Positions 30,507-38,949 are shown, numbered from the stretch's first letter. The stretch: DNA of 48,108 nucleotides from Nemertoderma westbladi (GCA_032718475.1 JAUCBJ010005447.1:1-48108), one strand, 5' to 3'. Notes: generated from the letters alone by a model not told the origin. Numbers and translations are program-made.

Positions 30507-30920
30507 TTTGTAAACTGGATCAAAATAGTGATAAAGTGCCCCGCCCTATCTAAATAGGACATTTGGAGCCTAGTCAGCCAGGATCTGAAATATTTCTTAA
30601 GTTTCCCGACACATTCACGGGTAATTATTTAAAAGTTTCATGATTTAAAGAAGACTATGTAACATCGGTGTTTATTGTTCTTAGATAGGACGCAGTTTCA
30701 CAGAGATTTGAGCTCATTGAGGATACATTCGAGAATATTCACTAACTCGCTACTGTATGCTCGTTCTTGTGAATGCCTGCACTTGACCCCTGTGTGACAG
30801 AGACAGAAACACTTTAGGGCCTACTTTATATCGAATACAGAAAAACTAATAATATATTAGGACTTCATATTGGTGCATGCGGAACCATTTATAGTAGACA
30901 TATTAATATCAAGGAAACTC

Positions 30921-31030
30921 ATTGTGTAGTGGCTTAACAGTTTAATTAAATCAGAGCCTTGAACTCGGGTCTCTGACTCCAGATGTTTGTGGGTTCGAGT
31001 CCAGGAAGGTGGCCAGGGAAATTTTCATTC
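30921..31030 (+). repeat. tRNA-derived SINE fragment in the left arm
   Basis: An A-box-like GTAGTGGCTTAACAG (30926-30940) is followed about 50 bases later by a perfect B box GGGTTCGAGTCC (30991-31002). The same unit is on the minus strand in the right arm. No cloverleaf of a functional tRNA is evident. Confidence 0.55.
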
Positions 31031-31256
31031 CGGACTCACATAAATCTCCGTTAGGCCTATATATAAAAAAGACTGATTCCGTGTTACATTACCGTAATCA
31101 TTAGCATACTGTAGTTACAAAACAACAGTTTTATTTAAAGCCAGCTATATTATTATTCAAATAAAATCAATATTCATTTCCGTAAGACTGCGTCCAACTT
31201 ACATATTAAACATAAAGACAGAAAAGAGCACGAAATATGTAATGTACAGTAGGGCC

Positions 31257-31339
31257 TACCTACTGTACAAGCCCGCACAGCATTCTTAAAAATGCAGCTG
31301 CAATGCAGCATGCCGATCCTAGTAGTAGTACCTACTGTA
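31257..31339. mobile_element. 61-bp insertion with 11-bp target duplication in the left arm
   Basis: The right arm reads CCTACCTACTGTAGCCTGC without a break. In the left arm TACCTACTGTA is duplicated (31257-31267 and 31329-31339) around 61 bases that begin CAAGCCCGCACAGC. Most of the inserted segment is nearly the same as 5591-5636 in a MITE-like element. Confidence 0.6.
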
Positions 31340-31344
31340 GCCTG

Positions 31345-31573
31345 CTGTACAGACTTGTATCGTTACCACCAGTCCACAGCTTCAGAGCTTCGCAGCTTTA
31401 TCCCTCAGGAAGTCGGACAGCAATTAAGTGATGAACAAATCGTACAGTACCACACACAGGTACCAGTAAAGCCTATACCATGCCAGGCAGCTTGGTCTGG
31501 TGGTCAGCCCACTGCCTGGCTACAGGCAGCGTACCGTAACGGTCTGGTACTTTCAATTTCAGACAATGGATAA
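31345..31573 (+). CDS. Short frame conserved in both inverted arms, unknown
   Basis: The frame reads TASELRSFIPQEVGQQLSDE and ends GLVLSISDNG-stop. The right arm's copy (minus strand, 35518-35736) reads TASELRSFILQAVGQQLSDE and ends GLVLSISDNA-stop, with a few substitutions and a small indel. The frame points inward in both arms. It may be a captured exon or simply open sequence inside a young duplicated arm. No family is recognised. Confidence 0.25.
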
Positions 31574-31639
31574 TGATCATAGCGACCTTTAATAAAGGCC
31601 TGGCAGGCGTGCACAACTGGCCACTGACTGGAGGCTGAA

Positions 31640-32198
31640 CATTTGTATGACGATTATTGTTGTTTTTCGACTTTTACCGTTATCTAAATGTAGCGAATTT
31701 TAAATATAGAACAGGCAAACTCTTAAAAATACATATTTTACAACGAAACGTACAGTAGTGGCCAAAATAATTAGCCCAGACAGCAATAATATGACTAAAT
31801 AGTTAAAAAAAACGAATTGTTAATGTTACGGATGTTGGCTCAAGAAATCGATTTCTGTTTTTTTCATTAGGTTTTGTGCAGAATTCTTCAAAGAATCCGA
31901 TTGTTCAGATCTTTTTTCGTTTTGGATATATCGTTCGATATGTATTCCCAGCACTTTTCATCCTAGTTGACGAAATTTTGAAATTTTCGCATCGCCAATA
32001 GTTGGTCAAATGAATGTAATTTCCAGGTCTCTGAGGTTATTTGAGGTGGTGATTCGATCTGTAACATTTTCAAGTCATTTCGGATCTATGGTTACATGTT
32101 TTTTTCACTACCAGCACTTTTCAGTAAAAAATTATGCACAGATTATTAAAATATTATGTATACAGTATATATACCGGTATTATTAAAATATTGTAACA
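31640..32198. other. Spacer between left arm and transposase 3' end
   Basis: AT-rich. At about 31750 ACAGTAGTGGCCAAAATAAT resembles a Tc1-type terminal repeat, but no partner end is found. Nothing else is supported. Confidence 0.35.
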
Positions 32199-32396
32199 TC
32201 ACACGTCCGCTCCACCAGTAGTGCTAAGTTTTATCACTTTTTGTTTTGCTTCCTTTGACGAACGCGGGGTGTTCAAGTGACAGACATTATTTAAAAATAT
32301 ATTTGCTAGAATCCTAGCGTTCATCTCACTAACTTCAAAGTTGTACTTGCTTCCAAGATCTAAAAATAATTCTGATAGTGATTTACGGCAAAACAA
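32199..32396 (-). CDS. P-like transposase, C-terminal piece (frame-shifted)
   Basis: 65 residues: LSELFLDLGSKYNFEVSEMN ... ARILANIFLNNVCHLNTPRS ... VIKLS. It overlaps the end of the main transposase frame at 32360-32396 in another frame. The DLGSKYN...KVIKLS ending resembles the C-terminus of THAP9/P-type transposases, so it is probably the true tail, split off by a one-base change in a T-run near 32390. Confidence 0.5.
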   Translation of the reverse strand: MFCRKSLSELFLDLGSKYNFEVSEMNARILANIFLNNVCHLNTPRSSKEAKQKVIKLSTTGGADV

Positions 32397-33709
32397 TGAA
32401 CAAGTACTTGAAAAAATATGAAGCAGTATATGGTAAACTGGGACATGTTATCATTAGGCTTTCGCAGACCGCCACGGTCTAGTCGATTCAGATAGGTTCC
32501 ATAACTATTGTAGTAATGAAATGTGCCATCTGCTGTCTCAGCATCTTTACGAGATTCATAGCCAGCTATGTATATAAGAGCCATTAAATTTTCTTTGGAT
32601 ACATACTCTTCCAAATCGCCGACGCCGATATTATCCAACACTTCACAATCGTAATCCGAAAGATTAATATTGCACATGTCACACTCGTGGTGGAATGTAG
32701 GTCGAATTTCTTCATCAGATAACTGCAATAATAATTTTGTAGTCAGTATGGTTAGTCTCTCCAATCCTTGTTGACAACTTATGAAATAGTTACTCCCGGA
32801 TCCTTGACGTAAAATTCCGTACGACTTTTCGATTGGATCGCTGTTAATATCACCAAACTTCACATACTCAGCACCCGATTCCAGAAGCTTTACAGCGAAA
32901 TCAACCAAGCCACGACAAGTGTGAGCCAGTGAAACCGCAGTGTCTTCAGTTAGTTGCTGGTTACGTGGGTTTCTAGCCGATGATTTGCCAGTATGTTTCA
33001 TATTGTCGGCCATGTCAGCAATATCCAGTAGTACCTGGAGCCGGTCATCATTCTTATCTCGAACAACAGCATGGTCATCGTCTCTAAATCTAATGTCTGC
33101 CCCTACACCTCGGACATTTATAATTTTCCAAAACTGGATGAATATTTTAAGAAATTCTATAGTCCCTTTAACTTTCATTTGGTCTATACGAGGGTGCGAT
33201 TGCAGAGCGGAAACAGTCTCATCACAGAACACCCTTAAGCACGTGCTCACACGTTGGCGCTCTACTGGCTTCGGCTTGACAGAAACTTCGTTTAGTCGTG
33301 AAAGTTTAACCAAAGATGTCGCCTCTAGTGAGTAAAGGTCCACCAGGTCAGACCATCTGGCAACCATTTCAAGGCCATTGTAGTTATACTTCAGTGACCC
33401 ACAGGATTCTGTGAGCCAGTTATTTCTTACAGATTTCAGTAAATGGATGGGATCAAATAATAAAAACATAGCACCATCCATGGTTAACCACGGTTTGTCA
33501 ACTTGGCGAGGAAATAGACGGAAAAACTTCTGGTTGACTTTGTTACCATCAACAATAACACATTTCGGGACCCCGTGCACTTCTTTTATAGCGGTCAAAG
33601 TGAGTTCACACTGACTATATTGAAACTCAGCGTCCAGTTTGGTGACAGGCAACAGTTTATAAAGAAAGGTGGGCCTGCCAAATAGACATTTCACTTGGAA
33701 TCCCAACAT
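32360..33709 (-). CDS. P-like transposase, catalytic part
   Basis: 449 residues continuing the THAP frame after a shift. It begins LGFQVKCLFGRPTFLYKLLP. FLLFDPIHLLKSVRNNWL (~residue 85-102) is the typical P-element segment with the second catalytic Asp, and INSDPIEKSYGILRQGSGSN (~residue 290) carries the third acidic position of the Tnp_P_element C-terminal domain. The protein cuts and pastes the element through an RNase H-like fold. The supposed ATG is internal, so the real protein starts at 34760. The last ~30 residues are out of frame. Confidence 0.8.
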   Translation of the reverse strand: MLGFQVKCLFGRPTFLYKLLPVTKLDAEFQYSQCELTLTAIKEVHGVPKCVIVDGNKVNQKFFRLFPRQVDKPWLTMDGAMFLLFDPIHLLKSVRNNWLTESCGSLKYNYNGLEMVARWSDLVDLYSLEATSLVKLSRLNEVSVKPKPVERQRVSTCLRVFCDETVSALQSHPRIDQMKVKGTIEFLKIFIQFWKIINVRGVGADIRFRDDDHAVVRDKNDDRLQVLLDIADMADNMKHTGKSSARNPRNQQLTEDTAVSLAHTCRGLVDFAVKLLESGAEYVKFGDINSDPIEKSYGILRQGSGSNYFISCQQGLERLTILTTKLLLQLSDEEIRPTFHHECDMCNINLSDYDCEVLDNIGVGDLEEYVSKENLMALIYIAGYESRKDAETADGTFHYYNSYGTYLNRLDRGGLRKPNDNMSQFTIYCFIFFQVLVHCFAVNHYQNYF

Positions 33710-34760
33710 CGCTGTTGCTAGTTTTTTTGATGTGGTTTAATGCATAACCAAACACTTTACCACCATGGAAAGTAAGGGCCGCTTTGACAATAAATTCGTC
33801 GACTATAATTATGCATTGTCGTTGCCGCTCCTCTAAGCCGCTCAAAACATTACGTATAACAGTATTGTCATCATATTTATCTACAGCTGATGTCAATGAT
33901 CTCAATGTTCTCTCGCTCGGTAACTGATAGTCTAAACTGAGTTTCTTATATACCGCACGAGAAGTTGCATAATAATCGAATGCTCTAACTATTGCAGACA
34001 TAGAATAGAGTTTCTCAGTCGGCCATGATTTTCCCATAGTAGAAACATGATCTAATATGATTGCCTTCTTGGAATCAATATCAATATGACAGAGACAGCG
34101 CAGTAGCTCCTCCAGTGACGACCATTTAGAGAGCTTGGTCACTCTCAGTTTAGCCAATGTTGCAATCGTGCATGAAATTCCACAGTGGTATGTCTCGAAG
34201 GAAAGATCAAAATGCAACTTAACTAAACATTGTGGGATTCCTTGAATGAATTGAGAGGACTGAATGAATTTACTGCCACCAAGTCCACCAAACACCACAA
34301 ATGAAAAAGGGAGTGAAGGAAATTTTTTCTTCAGGGAATCAGTATTAATCTCACTTACGTTCATAGAATCCAACTGGTTAAATATTGCAAGTTCATCTTC
34401 CATAACATTCCGAGATGATGGCGCAGCTCGTTTGGTGGCTCTCGGTTTTGGAGGTGGGGTAGGAATTAAACTCGGTTTTAAACCTGGCCACACACTTGGT
34501 GGATCCGCTGGACGATCTTTACCCCTTACCTGAACCATCTGACAATCTGAAGGCCAATGCAAAGCGCAGACGGCGGTGTATTTAGTATCCGGTGTGTTCT
34601 CTCGGGGGATAACAGCAAGCCACTCGTTCCGTTGTTCGAGGTTGTGTGGCAACCTATACATCGGTATTTTAAGTGTGATGCTTCCAGCAGCCTCCTGTCT
34701 CTCTTGAGTGACCTCGTCATAGCCAGTCCGGCATTTAGGAACGCAACACTTCAAAGGCAT
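33657..34760 (-). CDS. P-like transposase, THAP domain and N-terminal catalytic part
   Basis: 367 residues from ATG at 34760. Residues 1-90 form a THAP zinc finger: CCVPKC at the start, NEWLAVI with the conserved Trp, then CALHW (C-X2-H), a proline-rich linker and basic residues. This domain binds the element's ends. Later, LPSERTLRSLTSAVDKYDDN and IIIVDEFIVKAALTFHGGKV (~residue 310) match the P transposase, where the Asp of VDEF is the first catalytic residue. The frame goes wrong at an A-run near 33727-33733, after which the last ~15 residues are out of frame and the protein continues in the 32360-33709 frame. The two breaks make this copy inactive unless they are assembly errors. Confidence 0.8.
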   Translation of the reverse strand: MPLKCCVPKCRTGYDEVTQERQEAAGSITLKIPMYRLPHNLEQRNEWLAVIPRENTPDTKYTAVCALHWPSDCQMVQVRGKDRPADPPSVWPGLKPSLIPTPPPKPRATKRAAPSSRNVMEDELAIFNQLDSMNVSEINTDSLKKKFPSLPFSFVVFGGLGGSKFIQSSQFIQGIPQCLVKLHFDLSFETYHCGISCTIATLAKLRVTKLSKWSSLEELLRCLCHIDIDSKKAIILDHVSTMGKSWPTEKLYSMSAIVRAFDYYATSRAVYKKLSLDYQLPSERTLRSLTSAVDKYDDNTVIRNVLSGLEERQRQCIIIVDEFIVKAALTFHGGKVFGYALNHIKKTSNSDVGIPSEMSIWQAHLSL

Positions 34761-35044
34761 AGCCTAGGTACTTCAAACTACCTGCATAGGCCGTAGGCTA
34801 AAGTAGGCCTACTACAGTACTATCTTAGGGCACTCTACCGCCTACCGGTTGGCGGTAGCGGTAGGCTGTCGCCGTAGCTATGGTCAGACGGTACCGGTAC
34901 ATTGACTGTGCTGTGCTTGGGAGGCTTCTACAAGCTTGTCTATAACATTTCTACCAGTCTACAGTCACTACAGTCTACAATGGAAGTTGACAGTAGGCCT
35001 TCTACAGTTCTAACAGTCCAACTACGAACTACTGCAGTACTGCA
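34761..35044 (-). promoter_or_regulatory. Upstream region of the P-like transposase
   Basis: Sequence between the start codon and the right arm. It has dyad words such as CCGCCTACCGGTTGGCGGTA (34850-34869) and many TAGGCCTAC words. Promoter function is inferred from position only. Confidence 0.25.
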
Positions 35045-35110
35045 AAATTTCAGCCTCCAGTCAGCAGCCAGTAGTGCACGCCTGCCAGGCCTTTATTAAA
35101 GGTCGCTATG

Positions 35111-35521
35111 ATAATGATACAAAAATGTATTGTGGTACCGGTAGGTATGTTCTGACAATCTGATTTGCTAATAGAGCTAGGCCTAGGATAATAGGCAGTT
35201 GCATAGCAACGCGGGAATATCACTGATATTTTCCCGTGGGCAAAAAGTGATATTTTTTAGGTACTGTAGCCCACTATTAGAAGTGATATTTAACCCGCTC
35301 ATAAATGGGGAATAACAACTGTTATTCCCCATTTATAAACGGGTTAAATATCATTTCTAATAGTGGGCTACCTAAAAAATATCACTTTTTGCCCACGGGA
35401 AAATATCAGTGATATTCCCGCGTTGCTATGCAACTGCCTATTATCCTAGGCCTAGCTCTATTAGCAAATCAGATTGTCAGAACATACCTACCGGTACCAC
35501 AACACATTTTTGTATCATTAT
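35111..35521. repeat. ~410-bp near-perfect palindrome inserted in the right arm
   Basis: From ATAATGATACAAAAATGT at 35111 the sequence runs to its reverse complement ending at 35521, with the centre at about 35317-35320 (GAATAAC-AACT-GTTATTC). Arms are about 205 bases with few differences. The left arm of the transposon lacks it, reading through the same point. It is a foldback-type element and has no coding content. Confidence 0.85.
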
Positions 35522-35736
35522 GCATTGTCTGAAATTGAAAGTACCAGACCGGTACGGTACGCTGCCTGTAGCCAGGCAGTGGGCTGACCAGACCAAGCTG
35601 CTTGGCATGGTAGGAGGCTTAATACTGGTGGTACCTGTGTGTGGTACTGTACGATTTGTTCATCACTTAATTGCTGTCCGACTGCCTGGAGGATAAAGCT
35701 GCGAAGCTCTGAAGCTGTGGACTGGTAGCGATACAA
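35518..35736 (-). CDS. Right-arm copy of the short conserved frame
   Basis: Reads YRYQSTASELRSFILQAVGQ and ends GLVLSISDNA-stop. It is the counterpart of 31345-31573; differences include single substitutions and a small length change. See that entry. Confidence 0.25.
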   Translation of the reverse strand: MYRYQSTASELRSFILQAVGQQLSDEQIVQYHTQVPPVLSLLPCQAAWSGQPTAWLQAAYRTGLVLSISDNA

Positions 35737-35994
35737 GTCTGTACAGCAGGCTACAGTAGGTAGGCCCTACAGTACATATTTCGTGCTCTTTTCTATCTTT
35801 ATGTTTAATATGTAAGTTGGACGCAGTCTTAAGGAAATGAATATTGATTTTATTTGAATAATAATAAAGCTGGCTTTAAATAAAACTGTTGTTTTGTAAC
35901 TACAGTATGCTAATGATTACGGTAATGTAACACGGAATCAGTCTTTTTTATATATAGGCCTAACGGAGATTTATGCGAATCCGGAATGAAAATT

Positions 35995-36100
35995 TCCCTG
36001 GCCACCTTCCTGGACTCGAACCCACAAACATCTGGAGTCAGAGACCCGAGTTCAAGGCTCCGATATAATTAAACTGTTAAACCACTACACAATGAATTTC
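35995..36100 (-). repeat. tRNA-derived SINE fragment in the right arm
   Basis: On the minus strand: A-box-like GTAGTGGTTTAACAG (36074-36088) and B box GGGTTCGAGTCC (36011-36022). Homologous to 30921-31030, so the SINE was there before the arms became inverted copies. Confidence 0.55.
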
Positions 36101-36492
36101 CTTGATATTTATATGTCTACTATAAATGGTTCCGCATGCACCAATATGAAGTCCTAATAAATTATTAGTTTTTCTGTATTCGATATAAAGTAGGCCCTAA
36201 AGTGTTTCTGTCACGCAGGGGTCAAGTACAGGCATTCACAAGAACGAGCATAGCGAGTTAGTGAATATTCTCGAATGTCTCCTCAATAAGCTCAAATCTC
36301 TGTGAAACTGCGTCCTATCGAAGAACAATAAACACCGATGTTAGTCTTTATATCATGAAACTTTTAAATAATAACTCGTGAATGTGTCGGGAAACTCAAG
36401 AAATATTTCAGATCCTGGCTGACTAGGCTCCAAATGTCCCATTTAGATAGGGTGGGCACTGACTCACTATTTTTATCCAGTTTACAAAAGGT

Positions 36493-36902
36493 TTTAGAAA
36501 ATTATTAGGCCTATCAGTGGTCCAAAGTTAGGCTACCACTGTAGCATCTGCACCTGCTCTGCATGATGTGTTCTACAGTAAATATGGATCTGGCGCGCCT
36601 ATAGTTTATTAAAACATACTTTTTTCACCAAAATTAAATGATACATTTATCGAAAATATCGGAGGATGAGGGAAAATTTTAAATATTATTAAATATTAAA
36701 TTAAATTAATATAAAATTTTAATTTTCCGGTATCTACTGTAGTTATACAGTATTTAGTTATGCATTATTTAATCATTCTGAACGCACAAATACATTTTAA
36801 TGATTTAATATATATTGATATATATTTAATCCCCCCAAAATACCAAGCCCCATTTACTTCACTTGCCCCCAAACAAAACCCTTTTAGAAATGTTAATAAT
36901 GT
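36493..36902. other. Extra stretch in the right arm, absent from the left arm
   Basis: AT-rich, with no left-arm counterpart. Its junctions fall between TTTTGTAAACTGG and the terminal CCCGAGGG block. No gene or element ends are recognised. Confidence 0.45.
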
Positions 36903-37048
36903 GGAATAACACATTTATTGCCCGGTTATCAAGTTATTTTCCCTAATATTTTACCCTCGGGCAGGAAACCCTCGGGCTACGCCCTCGGGTTATTCCTGCC
37001 CTCGGGTAAAATATACGGGAAAATAACTTGATAACCGTGCAATAAGTA
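36903..37048. repeat. CCCTCGGG terminal hairpin block, right copy
   Basis: A ~145-bp inverted repeat. ATTGCCCGGTTATCAAGTTA at the left edge is mirrored by TAACTTGATAACCGTGCAAT at the right edge, with CCCTCGGG words around a short centre (CTCGGGCTACGCCCTCGGG). It is a more complete version of the left block at 30400-30506. Confidence 0.7.
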
Positions 37049-37194
37049 TTGATATTTGCTTACTGTCTGGGATAGAAATAAAATTGGCAAGGAACATACT
37101 TCTTTGCAGTTTGGGCCTATCTATTCAATCAATAGTAGTAGCTTACTAAGCAGGCCCTCATGTACCGTGGCTGATTGCGGCCACATTTGAATTC

Positions 37195-37455
37195 TTATTT
37201 TTTTTCTAAAAAAAAGTACACTTAATTATTTAGACATATATTTAGCTGTACTTTTTTTTCTTCAAAAAAAAATACACCTAATTATTCTGACAAATAATTT
37301 GGAGTATTTCTTTTTTCTTTATCTAAAAAAAAATACACCTAATTATTTAGACAAATATTTAGCTGTACTTTTTTTTTTCTTCAAAAAAATACACCTAATT
37401 ATTCTGACAAATAATTTGGAGTATTTCTTTTTTTCGTTATCTAAAAAAATACTCA
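37195..37455. repeat. T/A-run tandem repeat, ~118-bp period made of two half units
   Basis: AATACACCTAATTATTCTGA occurs near 37270 and 37388. Between them is the variant with ATTATTTAGACAAATATTTA. Half units of ~60 bases alternate, each with long T-runs and A-runs. Confidence 0.65.
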
Positions 37456-37594
37456 TAATTAATTAATATATGTTATTGGAGGGAATTTTGAACCAGAAGA
37501 CAGGTACCCATACTGTAGGCCTACACTTACGCTGTATCAAACCATACAGCACTGCTGAGTGCACACTGCAGCAGTACTGTTGACCTAGGGTTCT

Positions 37595-37743
37595 TCCACT
37601 TTGGTGTAGTGGTTGAATTGAATTCATATCTCCCGTAGGTCGTGGGTTCGATCCTCACATGGGCCAGGGCAGTTTTCGTTTCGGCACGAATGCTTAAAAG
37701 GGACCAGCCAGGGCGCATCTCTGTCTTGCATCCATAAGTGGCT
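37595..37743 (+). repeat. tRNA-derived SINE, family different from the next two
   Basis: An A-box-like GTGTAGTGGTTGAATTG (37604-37618 region) and B box GGGTTCGATCC (37644-37654) lie 35-40 bases apart, with a ~80-base unrelated tail. This looks like a Pol III SINE. It lies right before the hammerhead-bearing copy. Confidence 0.5.
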
Positions 37744-37943
37744 TTGAAATTAATACTCCATATCTCAAGAACCTGTGGCCTAGTGGTTGTAGTCTCGGCT
37801 TCCACCTCGAGGTCCCAGGTTCGAATCCGACACCACACTGATGAGACCCAGTAAGGTCGAAACGTGTACGTGGTTTGGAGAGATATGAGATATTAATTTC
37901 AATAAAAATTACGCGATTCCTAAATTTGTACACAACCCGGTTA
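37744..37943 (+). repeat. tRNA-derived SINE copy 1 with hammerhead tail
   Basis: A box GTGGCCTAGTGGTTGTAGTC, B box GGTTCGAATCC (37819-37829). A ribozyme-like block follows, then a tail to GTACACAACCCGGTTAT. 37744-37766 is the inverse of 37880-37902 with three mismatches, so the tRNA-like part and the ribozyme are framed by inverted repeats. Copy 2 at 38114-38307 is over 90% the same. Confidence 0.65.
37826..37879 (+). ncRNA. Hammerhead ribozyme candidate (type I), copy 1
   Basis: The conserved core CUGAUGA (37838-37844) is followed by helix II GACC/GGUC with loop CAGUAA, then GAAA (37859-37862). A very short helix III (AC, loop GU, GU) comes next. The cleavage triplet GUA ends at 37868. Helix I pairs 37832-37837 with 37869-37874 and, past a one-base bulge, 37826-37830 with 37875-37879. 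In this copy the base pair next to the core is A-C, a mismatch. Short helix III is known from hammerheads in newt satellites and retrozymes. It is placed right after the SINE B box. Self-cleavage is inferred from structure only. Confidence 0.6.
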
Positions 37944-38113
37944 TAAAGTACGCATGTGATGGGATTAGTCCTACAATTGCGCCAATAAAAGATACGTTAT
38001 TTTCGGTAAAATAAATTTATCATTCGAGACCTCGAAAAATACAGCTTGCCAACACATTGTTACTATCAATAATAAAAAATCAGGGGCTAATAAAATGGCA
38101 GCTGGCTTAGAAT

Positions 38114-38307
38114 ATTAATAATCCATATCGCAAGAACCTGTGGCCTAGTGGTTGTAGTCTCGGCTTCCACCTCGAGGTCCCAGGTTCGAATCCGACACCA
38201 CGCTGATGAGACCCAGTAAGGTCGAAACGTGTACGTGGTTTGGAGAGATATGAGATATTAATTTCAAGAAAAATTACGCGATTCCTAAATTTGTACACTA
38301 CCAGGTT
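38114..38307 (+). repeat. tRNA-derived SINE copy 2 with hammerhead tail
   Basis: Same order as copy 1: CCTGTGGCCTAGTGGTTGTA, B box GGTTCGAATCC, ribozyme block, tail to TACACTACCAGGTTAT. The 170 bases between the two copies are not repeated. Confidence 0.65.
38191..38244 (+). ncRNA. Hammerhead ribozyme candidate (type I), copy 2
   Basis: CUGAUGA at 38203-38209, helix II GACC/GGUC, GAAA at 38224-38227, GUA triplet ending at 38233. Helix I ACCACG/CGUGGU is fully paired here, with UCCGA/UUGGA beyond a bulged C. All core positions are the consensus bases, so this copy is the better candidate. It would cut after 38233. Confidence 0.65.
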
Positions 38308-38392
38308 ATTTATCATTCTAGGTTAAGACCCCTAGATCCCTTTTAGGAATAGGCTGATACAGTGATAGGCTACTTCGTAATTGGGTTTTGCT

Positions 38393-38566
38393 ATGGATGT
38401 CGGTGACAACTCTAACCATAAAGTTTATAGTACTACAATCGAAGATTCGTATTTCAAGGGATATACTTATTCAGAAACTCAGCGTTTATTGACCAATATA
38501 GGAATACATGTTTCTATTCGAATAATAAGAAGGGATCATAGCAGGCTTGGTTTGACCAAGCGATTT
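38393..38566 (+). pseudogene. Helix-turn-helix fragment of an integrase-type transposase
   Basis: The frame gives YFKGYTYSETQRLLTNIGIH and VSIRIIRRDHSRLGLTKRFN. This resembles the N-terminal helix-turn-helix of invertebrate rve/integrase-core transposase-like proteins that start with a GYTYKEI-like motif. No catalytic part follows, so it is a leftover fragment or first exon. The match is from memory of the motif and is weak. Confidence 0.35.
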
Positions 38567-38608
38567 AATCCATTATATTTAACTTTAATTATTAATATTT
38601 ACAGTATT

Positions 38609-38886
38609 CTAATCGGCTGAAAATGTAGTAACAATATCCAAGCATCTCAACATAATTGTTTTAAATTTCACATAGTTTTCAACGACAGGGAATTGTAACG
38701 TAAGGGCACACGTATTAGTGAGTGGTAGATCGGTATACCACTCATTTCGATCATCGGCATGTAGAAACTCGACAGTCAGTGTGACAGGAAAGCCCAGCTG
38801 TGCTACTGTAGCGGCACCAGTTGCAAAAGACAGCATATCTTCCAGTCCCAAAGGCTGCTTAGTTGTTTCAGGACCAACTTCACCCT
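38609..38886 (-). CDS. C-terminal exon of a HECT E3 ubiquitin ligase-like gene
   Basis: On the minus strand, an acceptor TTTATTTTTTAG is followed by an open exon of about 92 codons ending TAG at 38609-38611. It reads LEDMLSFATGAATVAQLGFP, then TVEFLHADDRNEWYTDLPLT and NTCALTLQFPVVENY. The LPLTNTC segment is the place of the catalytic cysteine of HECT domains, which receives ubiquitin from an E2. The pattern is closest to G2E3-like HECT proteins of invertebrates. Upstream exons should lie at higher coordinates, but only the decayed BEL copy is seen there, so the gene is either interrupted or a fragment. The frame continues into BEL sequence only by chance. Confidence 0.65.
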
Positions 38887-38949
38887 CTAAAAAATAAATA
38901 TAATAGATAAATATAAATATAAATATAATAGATAAATATAAATATAAAT
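38887..38949. repeat. TAAATATAAATA-type simple repeat
   Basis: A (AAATAT)n-like microsatellite lies between the HECT exon's acceptor and the truncated 3' edge of the second BEL copy. Confidence 0.7.

Larger units (their letters stand above)
30388..37050 (-). mobile_element. P-element-like (THAP) transposon with ~1.2-kb inverted arms
   Basis: A THAP/P-type transposase on the minus strand is flanked by two long inverted arms. The left arm runs from 30388 to about 31640 and the right arm from about 35045 to 37050. Shared landmarks in inverse order include CTTATTGC(C/A)CGGTTATCAAG at the tips, TTTTGTAAACTGGAT, a SINE, GACTGCGTCCAACTTACATA and CCTGGCAGGCGTGCAC. The right arm is longer because it holds a 410-bp palindrome and a ~410-bp extra stretch (36493-36902). 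P elements usually have TIRs of about 30 bp, so these arms are unusual. I could not determine an 8-bp target duplication. An alternative is that a separate foldback repeat surrounds the transposase gene. Confidence 0.6.

Noticed and set aside
30921-31030. tRNA gene in the P-element arms
   Set aside because: A and B boxes are present, but acceptor and anticodon stems do not form; a SINE fits better.
31745-31775. Tc1/mariner terminal repeat
   Set aside because: Only one end-like word; no partner or transposase nearby.
37755-37830. Functional tRNA gene in the 37.8 kb and 38.2 kb repeats
   Set aside because: B box is perfect, but the acceptor stem does not close and the copy continues into a common tail; these are SINEs.
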